Origin: DASTCZ01 sp035308165
GTDB taxonomy: Bacteria > Acidobacteriota > Terriglobia > Acidiferrales > UBA7541
Length of the DNA stretch: 64,000 nucleotides
NCBI GenBank assembly: GCA_035308165.1
Contig: DATGHC010000056.1
Location: 29,961 to 93,960, forward strand
Direction: 5' to 3'
Positions within the stretch are counted from its first letter, which is position 1; the number at the start of each line of letters is the position of its first letter. The position numbers and the translations under genes are program-made. The notes under the pieces are model-generated. The model saw only the letters and a program-made list of their open reading frames with translations, was not told the DNA's origin and did not search any database. This document shows, piece after piece, positions 35,287-44,655 of the stretch.

Positions 35287-35409
35287 AGACATCTAATTTG
35301 CTCAACATGCATATCATTGGGCGTGTTTTGATTGCGGCGACAGTGACCACTTCTGGCTATTTGAATCGTTCCAACTGCGATGAAATCATGGAGAACGCAA
35401 TCTGCGCCT

Positions 35410-38400
35410 TTACATTTTCCCTCGAACCAATCTCTCATAAAGCGCACGCGTTTGTATCCGCATGGTCACCAGCTCTTCGCTAACGCTTTCACGAAAATTC
35501 ATCCCCCACATTCTCAGCTGGGAAGTCACTCGTTCGGCCAATCCAGGTTCCGGCTCACCCTTCACCGCATGGCCGGTCACCACGCGGACTGCATGATCAA
35601 CAGACCGGTAAAACAGAGCCGCCGCGCGCAGTGCCCCTGCGGTAGTCGTCGAAAGTCGCGCGGCACCCGATCCCGCCGATTCCAACGCCGCAATCTGCCG
35701 CAACACGTGCCCACCTGGCGCGATCGCTTCTCCCAATCCCCCAGTCAGGAACAGGAAAGCTAGGATGTACTCAATGTCATAAAATCCGCCTGACATCTTC
35801 TTGAATTCCGATTTCGGCGGACGCCCCCGTTCCCAGGTCGTTCCTTCCGTCTCCAGTTTCTCCCGCGTGCCCGCCAACTCTGCCGCCGTCCGTGCTGGAT
35901 CCGCAAAGCGCTGGCGTGAAATTTCGTGAATTTGCGCAACGATCCGCCGTCCCAGTTCTAAATTTCCCGCCACCGGCCGCGCTTTCAAATACGTCGCCGC
36001 TTCCCAAGCCGCCGCTTCATTCCTAAAATAATCGAGCAAGTATGTCGCGGGCGGAGCGATCTCTCCCTGTGTCCCCCGCGGTCGGAGCCGCGTGTCTACC
36101 GGGAACAGCAGACCATCCCGGGTTTGATTCGCCGCAAGCTGCGAAATTCGTTCCGCGAACCTGGTCCACGCTTCCCGTTGTCCCGCGTCCAGCGATCCAT
36201 CCGCGACGAACACCAGGTCCGAGTCTGATCCAAAATCCATTTCCGCCGTTCCAAGCCGCCCCAGCGCCAGAACTGTCAATGGAATTGACGCACCTTGGCC
36301 AGAATCATCCGCTCGGAATTCCTTCAATAAATCGGCAGGCAGCGCCTCATGCGCAGCAACCACAAGTGTTGCGGTGATAGCTTCCTCGGCGAGCGATGAC
36401 AGCGTCGCGAATGTCTCAAACGGTGTCACCGGCCCGCGAATCGCATTTGCCAGAGCGCGAAAAGTGGATCTGCGGTAGCTGATCCGCACATGGGCCATTA
36501 CCTGCTCCGCACCGCGCTTCTCGATCTCCCCCGCAATCCGGGTCAGCTCGCCATCGTGCGTTCCAAGCTCGGCCAGGATGGATATTTCTTCGGGATGGCG
36601 CGTCAGACATTCCGCCGCATAGTCGCTTGAAGCAAATAGCTCCGTGGCACCAGACACCAGGTCCGTTTTTGTTTCCAATTGCGCAAGCAGCCCCGGCACC
36701 AGCGCCGCCGAACTCAGATAGTGCGTCAATCCTCGCCGCGCGAAATTGTCAAGGCCCTCCGCAGCCCTGGCAAAAATCTCTCCTATCCGCGGATATCCGC
36801 TCTGCAATCGCCGTAGCAATTGTCCCGCGCCCGCATCCGCCTCAAATTGTTCTTTGGGCGCGGACGGAGCAGGCTTGCTCTTGGAAAGCATCCGCTCGTA
36901 AATCTCTCTTACGTCGGCGAAGCATTTCCCCAGCCGATGAAGCAACTCCTCCGCTGGAGTTCCACCTGCACCGGCGGTCGGCTCAATCCCGCATCGCCGC
37001 GCAAGCCTGTCCAGCGCGTCAGCAGCTTCAGGCACCGTGTGCGTTTGCAACCCATCCCGGAGCTGCAACCTGTGCTCCACTTTCCGCAAGAACTGATAAG
37101 CCTCCGCCAGCCGGAAAAACTCTCGCCCGGTCAGGTGCCCCTTGTCATGCAGCCGCTGCAGCGCCACCAGAGTCGATCCGGAATGTAGCCACTTCTCCGC
37201 GCCTCCATACAATCTCTGCAGGCACTGCGTCAGAAACTCGATGTCCCGGATTCCCCCCGGTGACAGTTTCACATTCCATTCCGCCGCATGCTGCGTCGGC
37301 GCGGCGCGCTTCAAATCCCGCGTAATCTCTTCGCGCGCATTCAGCACTGCTTCCACCGCCGCCACATTGAACTCGCGCTTGTAAATCAGCGGTTGCACTT
37401 CGCCCAGGAAATTTCGCGCCGCACTCGTATCGCCTGCCGAACCCCGAGCCTTGATCAGCATCTGCAGCTCCCACTCACGCGCTGTCGTTCGATAGTATTC
37501 AACCGCCGACGCCACGCTGGTCGCCAAGTTTCCTTCGCGCCCCTGCGGGCGCAAGCGCAAATCCACGCGGAACACGGCGCCTTCCTGGGTCATCTCTGTG
37601 ATCGTCTTTAGCACCCCTTGAGATACCCTCACGAAATAATCCAGGTTGGTCGTCGCCCCTTCACGCCCGCCCGAGGTCGTCCCGTCATGCCCGTACACAA
37701 ACATCAGGTCCACGTCCGAGCTATAATTGAGCTCCAGCCCTCCGAGTTTTCCCAGGGATAAAATCGCTAGCTGGGTGCCCTTTTTCTTTCCGTCGGTATC
37801 AATATGTTCAGGCGACCCAAACGCGACTTCCAGCTTTTGCTCCGTCAGCCGCAACGCGTGCTCGAGCAACACGTCCGCCAGCTGTGAAAGTTCTACGGTG
37901 GTTTCTGCCAGCGTCGCCAATCCCAACACATCGCGCAAAGTAATCCGCACATACTCGCGCTTCTTGAACCGTGCCAGCACCAGGGCCGGAGTCAATTCCA
38001 TCGAAGTCGCGGCGAACCTCGCAAATTCTGCATGCAAGTCTTCAGGAGATTTGATCCGGTCAAGACTCCCATGTCCCGCCGCGCCGGGCCGGTCAACCCA
38101 TAGAATCAACTCCGGCTGTTGCAGCAAGGTCTCCGATAGAAACCGGCTGTAGCTGAAAATCACCAGCAGGTGATGCAGCGCGACAGGCCGTCGCGCCAGG
38201 AGCGGCAGCACCTCTGCAACCGGCCGCTCCGAAGCATCAGCAGTTTGAGCTTGAAGATATCGTTCGAGGTAATTTAGGGCCCCGTCCGGATCGGGAAGTT
38301 GGGCCAGAAGCGCCGGCAACGGCCCCCAGAGTTGCGCTGGAAGCAGCTTCTCAATCTCCGCAAGCGTCGCCTCGGCGCTGGCAGGTTGCGCAAACGCAAC

Positions 38401-38448
38401 ACCTGTGAATGCGGGATGCATCGGTGGCGAACCAGCGTAGCCGAGCAT
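35410..38448 (-). CDS. glnE: Bifunctional glutamine synthetase adenylyltransferase/deadenylase
   Basis: 1012 residues, two homologous halves. The N-terminal half carries NYSSDVDLMFVYGHDG (deadenylylation/phosphorolysis active site, the GxDxD-type motif). The C-terminal half has MDFGSDSDLVFVADGS (adenylylation active site). Helical bundles lie between and after them. It adds or removes AMP on the tyrosine of glutamine synthetase according to nitrogen status, normally under PII control. It lies directly downstream of glnA on the same strand, whose target tyrosine is conserved. No clear ribosome site precedes the chosen ATG; ATG 38421 is an alternative. Confidence 0.95.
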   Translation of the reverse strand: MLGYAGSPPMHPAFTGVAFAQPASAEATLAEIEKLLPAQLWGPLPALLAQLPDPDGALNYLERYLQAQTADASERPVAEVLPLLARRPVALHHLLVIFSYSRFLSETLLQQPELILWVDRPGAAGHGSLDRIKSPEDLHAEFARFAATSMELTPALVLARFKKREYVRITLRDVLGLATLAETTVELSQLADVLLEHALRLTEQKLEVAFGSPEHIDTDGKKKGTQLAILSLGKLGGLELNYSSDVDLMFVYGHDGTTSGGREGATTNLDYFVRVSQGVLKTITEMTQEGAVFRVDLRLRPQGREGNLATSVASAVEYYRTTAREWELQMLIKARGSAGDTSAARNFLGEVQPLIYKREFNVAAVEAVLNAREEITRDLKRAAPTQHAAEWNVKLSPGGIRDIEFLTQCLQRLYGGAEKWLHSGSTLVALQRLHDKGHLTGREFFRLAEAYQFLRKVEHRLQLRDGLQTHTVPEAADALDRLARRCGIEPTAGAGGTPAEELLHRLGKCFADVREIYERMLSKSKPAPSAPKEQFEADAGAGQLLRRLQSGYPRIGEIFARAAEGLDNFARRGLTHYLSSAALVPGLLAQLETKTDLVSGATELFASSDYAAECLTRHPEEISILAELGTHDGELTRIAGEIEKRGAEQVMAHVRISYRRSTFRALANAIRGPVTPFETFATLSSLAEEAITATLVVAAHEALPADLLKEFRADDSGQGASIPLTVLALGRLGTAEMDFGSDSDLVFVADGSLDAGQREAWTRFAERISQLAANQTRDGLLFPVDTRLRPRGTQGEIAPPATYLLDYFRNEAAAWEAATYLKARPVAGNLELGRRIVAQIHEISRQRFADPARTAAELAGTREKLETEGTTWERGRPPKSEFKKMSGGFYDIEYILAFLFLTGGLGEAIAPGGHVLRQIAALESAGSGAARLSTTTAGALRAAALFYRSVDHAVRVVTGHAVKGEPEPGLAERVTSQLRMWGMNFRESVSEELVTMRIQTRALYERLVRGKM

Positions 38449-38480
38449 CTAGGAAAATGAAAGCTCCCTGCGATTCACCG

Positions 38481-38539
38481 TGCAAAAACAAAACGCCCAC
38501 CCCGTAACTTCATAATCGAAGCGTTAAGGGCGGGCGTTT
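38481..38539 (-). terminator. Intrinsic terminator between glnA and glnE
   Basis: On the minus strand an AAACGCCC arm (38539-38532) meets GGGCGTTT (38498-38491), extended by three further GC pairs past a mismatch. The stem is followed by a T-rich run (TTTTGTTTTT, 38493-38484). It should end or reduce read-through from the highly expressed glnA into glnE. The loop is large (about 30 bases), which lowers confidence. Confidence 0.55.
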
Positions 38540-38562
38540 CAATCCGCGATGATTAGTCGCGT

Positions 38563-39972
38563 CTAGATGTCGTAATACAGCATGAATTCGTAAGGATGTG
38601 GCCGCATCCTCACGGGATCAATTTCCTTCTTCCTCTTGTATTCAATCCATAGCTGAATGAATTCCTCGCTGAACACGTCGCCTTTCAGCAAAAACTTGTG
38701 GTCCGCGTCCAGCATTTTAAGAGATTCCTCCAGCGATCCGGGAAGGGAAGGAACATCCTTCAACTCCTCCGGTGAAAGGTCGTAAATATCCTTATCGAGT
38801 GGCTGCCCAGGATTAATTTTGTTCTCGATTCCATCCAGACCGGCCATCATCAGCGCTGCAAACGTCAGGTACGGGTTGCAGGCCGGGTCCGGTGGCCGGA
38901 ACTCCACTCGCTTCGCCTTGGGGCTGGCCGAATACATTGGTATGCGCACTGCAGCCGACCGGTTGCGCCGCGAATAGGCCAAATTCACCGGCGCTTCGTA
39001 ACCCGGAACCAGCCGCTTATACGAGTTCGTTGTGGGCGCCGCAAATCCCACCAGCGCGGGCGCGTGCTTCAACAACCCGCCGATGTACCACAGCGCCATC
39101 TGCGAAAGTCCCGCGTAGCCGTCACCCGCGAATAATGGTTTGCCCTTCAGCCATAACGATTGGTGCGTGTGCATTCCCGAGCCGTTGTCGCCGAAAATCG
39201 GTTTGGGCATGAACGTCACGCTCTTGCCGTATTGGTAAGCGACGTTCCGCACGATGTACTTGAACTTCATCATGTTGTCCGCCGACTTCAGCAACGAATC
39301 GAATTTCACGTCAATTTCGCACTGCCCGGCGGTGGCAACTTCGTGGTGATGGCATTCGACCTCCAGGCCCGCCGCCATTAGCTGCGTGGTCATCTCCGTG
39401 CGCAAATCCATGTAGTGGTCCGTCGGCGGAACAGGGAAATAGCCTTCCTTGTATCGTGGACGGTAGCCCAGGTTGTGTTCTTCGCGCCCTGAATTCCAGC
39501 GGCCTTCTTCGGCATCTATAAAATAAAAGCCATACTGCTCGCGCTGGTCGAATCGCACATTATCGAAAATGAAGAACTCCGCCTCCGCACCGAAGAACGC
39601 CTGGTCGGCGATTCCGGTCAAGGTCAGATAGTTCTCCGCTTTCTTGGCGATATAACGAGCGTCGCGTGCGTAGGGCTGCTTCGTGAGAGGGTCAACCGCG
39701 TCTGAAATCATCACCAGTGTTGGTGTGTCGCGGAACGCGTCCATAAAATGTGTCTTGGGATCGGGAATTAACAGCATGTCCGATTCGTGAATTGACGCCC
39801 AGCCTCGAATCGAGCTGGCATCCATCCCGAATCCTTCCTCAAATGACTTCTCGGTGAGCTGCTCAATCGGAAAGCTGACGTGCTGCCAGATTCCGGGGAC
39901 GTCGATGAATCGGAGATCTAGGATTTTCGCGCCATGCTTCTTAGCAAATTCTAAAACTGTCTTGGGGTCCAT
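38563..39972 (-). CDS. glnA: Glutamine synthetase, type I
   Basis: 469 residues. Makes glutamine from glutamate and ammonia with ATP, as a dodecamer. Start ATG 39972 follows GAGGAG at 4 bases; the longer frame to 40071 is not credible. Active-site landmarks are FFGAEAEFFIFD, NGSGMHTHQSLW, the latch loop PGYEAPVNLAYSRRNRSA, and VEFRPPDPACNPY. The adenylylation site is Tyr397 in KDIYDLSPEE, the same position as in E. coli, and fits the neighbouring glnE. Upstream are a dyad and a candidate promoter. Confidence 0.97.
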   Translation of the reverse strand: MDPKTVLEFAKKHGAKILDLRFIDVPGIWQHVSFPIEQLTEKSFEEGFGMDASSIRGWASIHESDMLLIPDPKTHFMDAFRDTPTLVMISDAVDPLTKQPYARDARYIAKKAENYLTLTGIADQAFFGAEAEFFIFDNVRFDQREQYGFYFIDAEEGRWNSGREEHNLGYRPRYKEGYFPVPPTDHYMDLRTEMTTQLMAAGLEVECHHHEVATAGQCEIDVKFDSLLKSADNMMKFKYIVRNVAYQYGKSVTFMPKPIFGDNGSGMHTHQSLWLKGKPLFAGDGYAGLSQMALWYIGGLLKHAPALVGFAAPTTNSYKRLVPGYEAPVNLAYSRRNRSAAVRIPMYSASPKAKRVEFRPPDPACNPYLTFAALMMAGLDGIENKINPGQPLDKDIYDLSPEELKDVPSLPGSLEESLKMLDADHKFLLKGDVFSEEFIQLWIEYKRKKEIDPVRMRPHPYEFMLYYDI

Positions 39973-39999
39973 CTTTCTCCTCAAAGGTTGGATATCGGA

Positions 40000-40050
40000 G
40001 TCGTACCGGGGGGTACGACGCACATTAACGTACCTGTGCCGCATGGTCAA
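40000..40050 (-). promoter_or_regulatory. glnA promoter region with GTACC dyad
   Basis: On the minus strand TTGACC (40050-40045) and TAATGT (40027-40022) are 17 bases apart. Directly downstream is GTCGTACC-GGGG-GGTACGAC (40000-40019), an 8-bp inverted repeat that would sit near the transcription start or in the leader, 28 bases before the glnA start. It could be an operator or RNA hairpin. No sigma-54 (-24/-12) site was found. Confidence 0.4.
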
Positions 40051-40159
40051 GAACCACTTGTACCAGGCCAATTTGTCTATTAGCCGGTGGGGCTGCTGAA
40101 AGGGGGGTATTTATTGGGTTTTTATGGGTTTTTGGCCGTGTTTCACTTTTGGTGTCGCA

Positions 40160-42148
40160 TCACTTTAAATGTTGGTCGAACCACACCGTAACTCGATCAA
40201 TCCTGTCTCTCACGTGCGTCGCGTCAACAAACCGGTGCCCCTCGTGCGGATAAATCACAAACTCCGTCTCCACTCCCAAAGTCCTCAAAGCATGCCAGAA
40301 TTCATACGATTGCGGCGGCGGACACTCCCCATCGCTGTCCCCCACTAAGATCAGCGTCGGAGTCTTGGCATTCTTGATAAATGTTATAGGCGCGCTCTTC
40401 GCATACACCGCAGGATCCTCATACACCGACGCGCCAAAGTAGGGAATCATCCATTTATCAATTTTGTTCTCGCCGTAGTAGCTCTGCCAGTTTGCAATCC
40501 CTGCTCCGGCCGCCGCTGCTTTAAACCGGTTCGTTTGCGTCACACCCCACATGGTCATGTACCCGCCGTAGCTCCAGCCCGTCAACCCCATCCGGTTTTC
40601 GTCGATTGACCCCTTTTTCAGCGCGGCGTCAACGCCACTCATGATGTCGCGAAAATCCCCATAGCCATAATCCTTCACATTGGCTCGCGTGAATTCTTCA
40701 CCCCGCCCATAACTTCCACGCGGATTCGGATACAAGACAAAGTATCCTGCGGGTGAAAGGAACATCCCGAACTCCGCGCTGGAAGGCCAGTGCGGAGTCA
40801 CTACCGATGCCGGCCCGCCATGAACGGATACCACAAGCGGGTATTTTTTTGACGGATCATAATTCTCTGGGTACACCAGCCAACCCTGCACCTGGAAGTT
40901 GTCATTGGTCCACGTCAAATTCTCCGTGCTGCCCCATGCCGGATGCAGTGCGGAATTCATCGCAGTCACTTTCTTCCACGCGCCCACCGCGCCCACCCAA
41001 ACTTCGGGCGGCATGCTGAACGACTGCCGGATTACTGCGGTAGTTTTTCCGTCCTTCGCCAGCGAGAAGCCAAATTCAAATTGATTGGCCCCAAGCGTTT
41101 CTTCTCCCCGCCACAGTTGCTCCACATGTTGGTTCGACACCTCGACAGTTGCAAAGTTCACACCGCCGCCATCATGGCCTGCAAAGAGTATCTTCGGATC
41201 GCCCGGCATCCATTCAATCCGTGCCGGCGACGACTCAATCTGTGGCGTCACGTCTTTGGCATCCCCTCCGCTCGCCGGCACTACATAAATATCCCCGCCC
41301 GTCGAACCCTCATCGCTCATCAGCCCTCCGATGAACGCCACGCTATGCCCATCGGGCGAGAATCGCGGCTGAGCCATCTGTATATCCACGGGTGGTTTGT
41401 AAATTGCCTTCATCTTGCCGCTTGCGGCATCCACAGTGTAAAGTCGCGCGATATACCAGTTGTCGTCGCCGGACCCCTCTGCCGCGGTCACTGCGAATTG
41501 CTTCCCGTCGCGCGACCAATCATATTCGTACACGTACATGTTGGCGGGAGTGATCTGTCGCACATTTCCCGAAGCCACATCTACCATCGCAAGTCTCTGC
41601 TCGAAGGGATGTTCTTCCACTACTCCTTCATCCGCAGTCTCCGCCGCCAGCGGACCCGAAGCTCGCGGCGCATTCTCGATAAACAGCACTGCGATCTTCG
41701 CCCCGTCGGCCGACCACCGCGGCGCCGAAAGGTTCCCCTTAACATGAGTTATGCAATTCGCCGCGCCCGTGGCCACCTCCGCCACACAAAGCTGCAACTG
41801 GCCATTCTTGGCCGCGTCGGAGAGAAACGCGAGCCGTTTTCCATCCGGCGACCAAGAAATGTCATGTTCCTCATGCGCGCCGCCCTTCGCCGCCGTAATC
41901 ACTTGAGGGGTTCCGGTGGCCGCCTTCAATTCACGCTCATATATGTACGAGCCGGCCGCCGCGTCAGCATGCTCTACGAATGCGATACGCGTCCCATCAG
42001 GCGAAATCTCCGCCTCCAAAAACTGGTGCGTCCGGTCCAGCATTGAGATGACGCGCGCCACTTCGCTTTTCTGCCCTCCCTGCGCGATTGCTTCACATGC
42101 CCCGACACAAGCCACAGCCATCACCATCAACAGAATTCTTATTTTCAT
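40160..42148 (-). CDS. Exported S9-family prolyl oligopeptidase-like peptidase
   Basis: 662 residues from ATG 42148, which has GAGGAA upstream. The signal peptide MKIRILLMVMAVACVGACEA is followed by a seven-bladed propeller of WD40/TolB-like repeats (EISPDGTRIAF, SWSPDGKRLAF, RFSPDGHSVAF). The C-terminal alpha/beta hydrolase has the oxyanion stretch VHGGPAS, nucleophile in GWSYGGYM, Asp in GDSDGECPPPQS and His in PHEGHRF. It is an acylaminoacyl- or dipeptidyl-peptidase-type serine peptidase acting in the periplasm. A cysteine at the signal end (VGAC) could make it a lipoprotein. Single gene between inositol-phosphate synthase and glnA. Confidence 0.93.
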   Translation of the reverse strand: MKIRILLMVMAVACVGACEAIAQGGQKSEVARVISMLDRTHQFLEAEISPDGTRIAFVEHADAAAGSYIYERELKAATGTPQVITAAKGGAHEEHDISWSPDGKRLAFLSDAAKNGQLQLCVAEVATGAANCITHVKGNLSAPRWSADGAKIAVLFIENAPRASGPLAAETADEGVVEEHPFEQRLAMVDVASGNVRQITPANMYVYEYDWSRDGKQFAVTAAEGSGDDNWYIARLYTVDAASGKMKAIYKPPVDIQMAQPRFSPDGHSVAFIGGLMSDEGSTGGDIYVVPASGGDAKDVTPQIESSPARIEWMPGDPKILFAGHDGGGVNFATVEVSNQHVEQLWRGEETLGANQFEFGFSLAKDGKTTAVIRQSFSMPPEVWVGAVGAWKKVTAMNSALHPAWGSTENLTWTNDNFQVQGWLVYPENYDPSKKYPLVVSVHGGPASVVTPHWPSSAEFGMFLSPAGYFVLYPNPRGSYGRGEEFTRANVKDYGYGDFRDIMSGVDAALKKGSIDENRMGLTGWSYGGYMTMWGVTQTNRFKAAAAGAGIANWQSYYGENKIDKWMIPYFGASVYEDPAVYAKSAPITFIKNAKTPTLILVGDSDGECPPPQSYEFWHALRTLGVETEFVIYPHEGHRFVDATHVRDRIDRVTVWFDQHLK

Positions 42149-42202
42149 GGGATTCCTCGCCAAGGACTGCATTGAAAACATCGAGCAGTAGTTGCCGCGC
42201 AA

Positions 42203-42235
42203 CCTTTGTGTGCTCTGTGCCTTCTGGAGCAAAAA
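42203..42235. repeat. Possible dispersed short repeat
   Basis: The stretch contains CTTTGTGTGCTCTGTGCCTT, of the type 'ctttgtg..ctctgtg..cttctg' that recurs between genes in many acidobacterial and planctomycete genomes. Only one copy of this form is visible here; a related form is at 45216-45245. Confidence 0.3.
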
Positions 42236-42275
42236 CCTTCAGATTTCTGGTCTTCTGCCAAGCCAACGCTCAGCT

Positions 42276-43589
42276 TCAATCGTAATATTCCTCTCCCAAG
42301 TGCGTAATCAACCCTTCTCCCTTCAGCCATCGCAAGGTATTCTTCAACTTCATCAGTTGAATAAACAAATCGTGCTCCGGATAAAGCTCCGGCGCGCACA
42401 TTGGCGACTTGAAATAAAAGCTCAGCCACTCTTGAATACCCTTGAGCCCCGCCCTCTTCGCCAAATCCATAAACAGCACCAGATCAAGCACCAACGGTGC
42501 CGCCAAAATAGAATCTCGGCACAGGAAATCCACCTTGATCTGCATCGGATATCCCAGCCACCCAAATATATCGATGTTGTCCCAGCCTTCTTTGTTGTCT
42601 CCTCTAGGCGGGTAATAATTAATTCTCACTTTGTGGTGCATGTGCCCGTAAAGCTCGGGGTATAACTTGGGCTGCAGGATATACTCCAAGACGCCCAGCT
42701 TCGATTCCTCTTTGGTCTTGAACGAATCCGGATCCTCCAGCACCTCCCCGTCGCGGTTCCCCAGAATGTTCGTCGAAAACCACCCGTTCAACCCTATCTG
42801 GCGCGCCTTGAACCCCGGCGCCAAAATCGTCTTCATCAAAGTCTGCCCGGTCTTAAAATCTTTCCCACAGATCGGCACGCTGTGTTCCGCCGCCAGTTCC
42901 CAAATAGCGGGGATGTCCACGGTCAAATTCGGCGCGCCATTCGCAAAAGGAATCCCGCTAGTAACCGCCGCCCAGGCATAGAGCATCGATGGTGCAATCG
43001 CTGGATCGTTTGCTTTCATCCCGGCCTCGAACTTCGCCGCTGACGAATGCACCTCTTGCGGCTTGAGGAAAATTTCCGTCGACCCGCACCACGCCATCAC
43101 GATGCGATCTACTCTGGTTTTCTTTTTGAATTCCGCAATGTCTTCCTTGATCTGCAATGCCAGGTCGTATTTGTTCTTCGCCTTCTTGATGTGCTTTCCC
43201 TTCAGGTTCCGCACGTAGCTCTGATCAAATGCCGCCTTCATCGGCTTGATCCCGCCCAGGAATCTCTTCACCTTTGCCAGGTGCCCAGGTTCGAGCACTC
43301 CCGCGTTCGCCGCCGATTCATATGCGGTGTCGGGGAAAACATCCCAGCCGCCAAAAACCAGATCGTCCAGTTTCGCCAGCGGCGCAAAATCACGAATCAT
43401 CGGCGAGCGCCCTTCCGTCCGCTTGCCCAACCGGATCGTCCCCAGCTGCGTTAATGACCCGACCGGCCGCGCTTCTCCGCGCCTCACCAGCTCCACGCCC
43501 GCCATGAACGTTGTGCTCACTGCGCCCATTCCCGGCGTTAATATCCCCAGTTTTCCTTTTGGCGCCAGAATCTTTGTCGGACGATGCAT
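42276..43589 (-). CDS. ino1: myo-Inositol-1-phosphate synthase
   Basis: 437 residues. Cyclises glucose-6-phosphate to inositol-3-phosphate with NAD. Landmarks are GILTPGMGAVSTTFMAGVE at the N-terminal Rossmann fold, the long KGKHIKKAKNKYD loop, CGKDFKTGQT, and GWFSTNILGNRDGEVL in the active site. DFLCRDSILAAPLVLDLV closes the barrel. Used for inositol lipids or compatible solutes. A purine-rich ribosome site (GGGGGGAAAGG) precedes ATG. Single gene, divergent from a YceI-family gene across a 445-base gap. Confidence 0.93.
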   Translation of the reverse strand: MHRPTKILAPKGKLGILTPGMGAVSTTFMAGVELVRRGEARPVGSLTQLGTIRLGKRTEGRSPMIRDFAPLAKLDDLVFGGWDVFPDTAYESAANAGVLEPGHLAKVKRFLGGIKPMKAAFDQSYVRNLKGKHIKKAKNKYDLALQIKEDIAEFKKKTRVDRIVMAWCGSTEIFLKPQEVHSSAAKFEAGMKANDPAIAPSMLYAWAAVTSGIPFANGAPNLTVDIPAIWELAAEHSVPICGKDFKTGQTLMKTILAPGFKARQIGLNGWFSTNILGNRDGEVLEDPDSFKTKEESKLGVLEYILQPKLYPELYGHMHHKVRINYYPPRGDNKEGWDNIDIFGWLGYPMQIKVDFLCRDSILAAPLVLDLVLFMDLAKRAGLKGIQEWLSFYFKSPMCAPELYPEHDLFIQLMKLKNTLRWLKGEGLITHLGEEYYD

Positions 43590-44034
43590 CCTTTCCCCCC
43601 TGACAATTTTTCTAAGTATTTTTCAGTTCCGCGTCCCCTGCCACAGCGTACCGCGCATGCCGTTTCTCCGCGGACCAAGCTTATGTGTTGAGGATTCTTG
43701 TACTTTCCTGCTTGGCTCAATAACCCCTGTGAATGCGCTAACTATGCGCGATTGGCTTGCGTTTTGCAACGGACTTGTCTCTCACTACTTTATCCCAGAA
43801 TCTGAATTGCGCATTTCCGCCGGCATGGTCATCCACGTCCAGTCAATCTTGCGATTCCTTTTTCGGACGGGTAAAGTCATTGATGTGTTTGTAGGTCAGG
43901 ACGGCTTGGCCACTTGAGGCTTTTCGCAGCTCATCGAATTGTTTTGGACGGCAACTGCGCAAGCTTATTCTTTGGCTTCGCGCCATGGCAACATGGCAAC
44001 TATCATTAACCATCGAATACCTTCGGAGGGATCG
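43590..44034. other. Intergenic region between divergent genes
   Basis: About 445 bases that should hold promoters for inositol-phosphate synthase (left) and the YceI protein (right). The open frames across it extend from antisense frames of the synthase gene and are not convincing. No RNA gene or repeat was recognised. Confidence 0.4.
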
Positions 44035-44655
44035 ATGCCCAGGTTCATTGTTCGTCTGGCCATACTCGCTCTTGCGCTCGCCGCATTCAACTCCGCGCCT
44101 TTCGCACAATCCACGGAGTGGCGAATCGACCCGGCTCATTCTTCCGCTCAATTTCAAGTCCGGCACATGATGGTTTCCACCGTACGCGGCACTTTCAGCA
44201 AAATGACCGGCACAATTCAGTACGATCCCTCAAATCTCTCCAAGACCGCCATCGAAGCCACGATTGACGCCGCTTCCGTGGAAACTCATGAACCCAGCCG
44301 CGACAGCGATCTTCGCGGTCCGGATTTCTTCGACGTCACCAAGTTCCCAACCCTCACCTTCAAGTCCAAGCGCGCCGAATCCGCTGGTCCAGGCAAAATC
44401 AAGCTCACCGGCGATCTCACCATGCACGGCGTAACCAAGGAAGTTGTCTTCGATGTGGAAGGCCCTTCCGCGTCAATGAATGACGGTCACGGCAATCTCC
44501 ACATGGGCGCCAGCGCCACCGCCAGAGTCAATCGCAAGGATTTCGGTTTGAATTGGAATCACATGCTGGACAACGGCGGCGCGATCGTGGGCGACGAGGT
44601 CACCATTACCATCGACGTCGAGCTGGTCTCCAAAGCTCCGGCCGTCGCGCGTTAA
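44035..44655 (+). CDS. YceI-family periplasmic lipid-binding protein
   Basis: 206 residues, ATG 44035 behind CGGAGGG. The signal peptide (MPRFIVRLAILALALAAF) ends near FAQS. The mature lipocalin-like barrel has the family pattern WRIDPAHSSAQFQVRHMMVS, ATIDAASVETHEPSRDSDLR, FFDVTKFPTLTFKSK, GDLTMHGVTKEV and GLNWN near the end. YceI proteins carry isoprenoid or amphiphilic ligands in the periplasm. The stop overlaps that of the convergent membrane-protein gene by 3 bases. Confidence 0.93.
   Translation: MPRFIVRLAILALALAAFNSAPFAQSTEWRIDPAHSSAQFQVRHMMVSTVRGTFSKMTGTIQYDPSNLSKTAIEATIDAASVETHEPSRDSDLRGPDFFDVTKFPTLTFKSKRAESAGPGKIKLTGDLTMHGVTKEVVFDVEGPSASMNDGHGNLHMGASATARVNRKDFGLNWNHMLDNGGAIVGDEVTITIDVELVSKAPAVAR

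Noticed and set aside
39973..40160. Possible sigma-54 promoter for glnA
   Set aside because: No GG-N10-GC pair at -24/-12 spacing; only a sigma-70-like pair is present.
40943..42046. 367-codon plus-strand frame opposite the S9 peptidase
   Set aside because: Arg/His-rich shadow of the peptidase gene with no signal peptide or domain.
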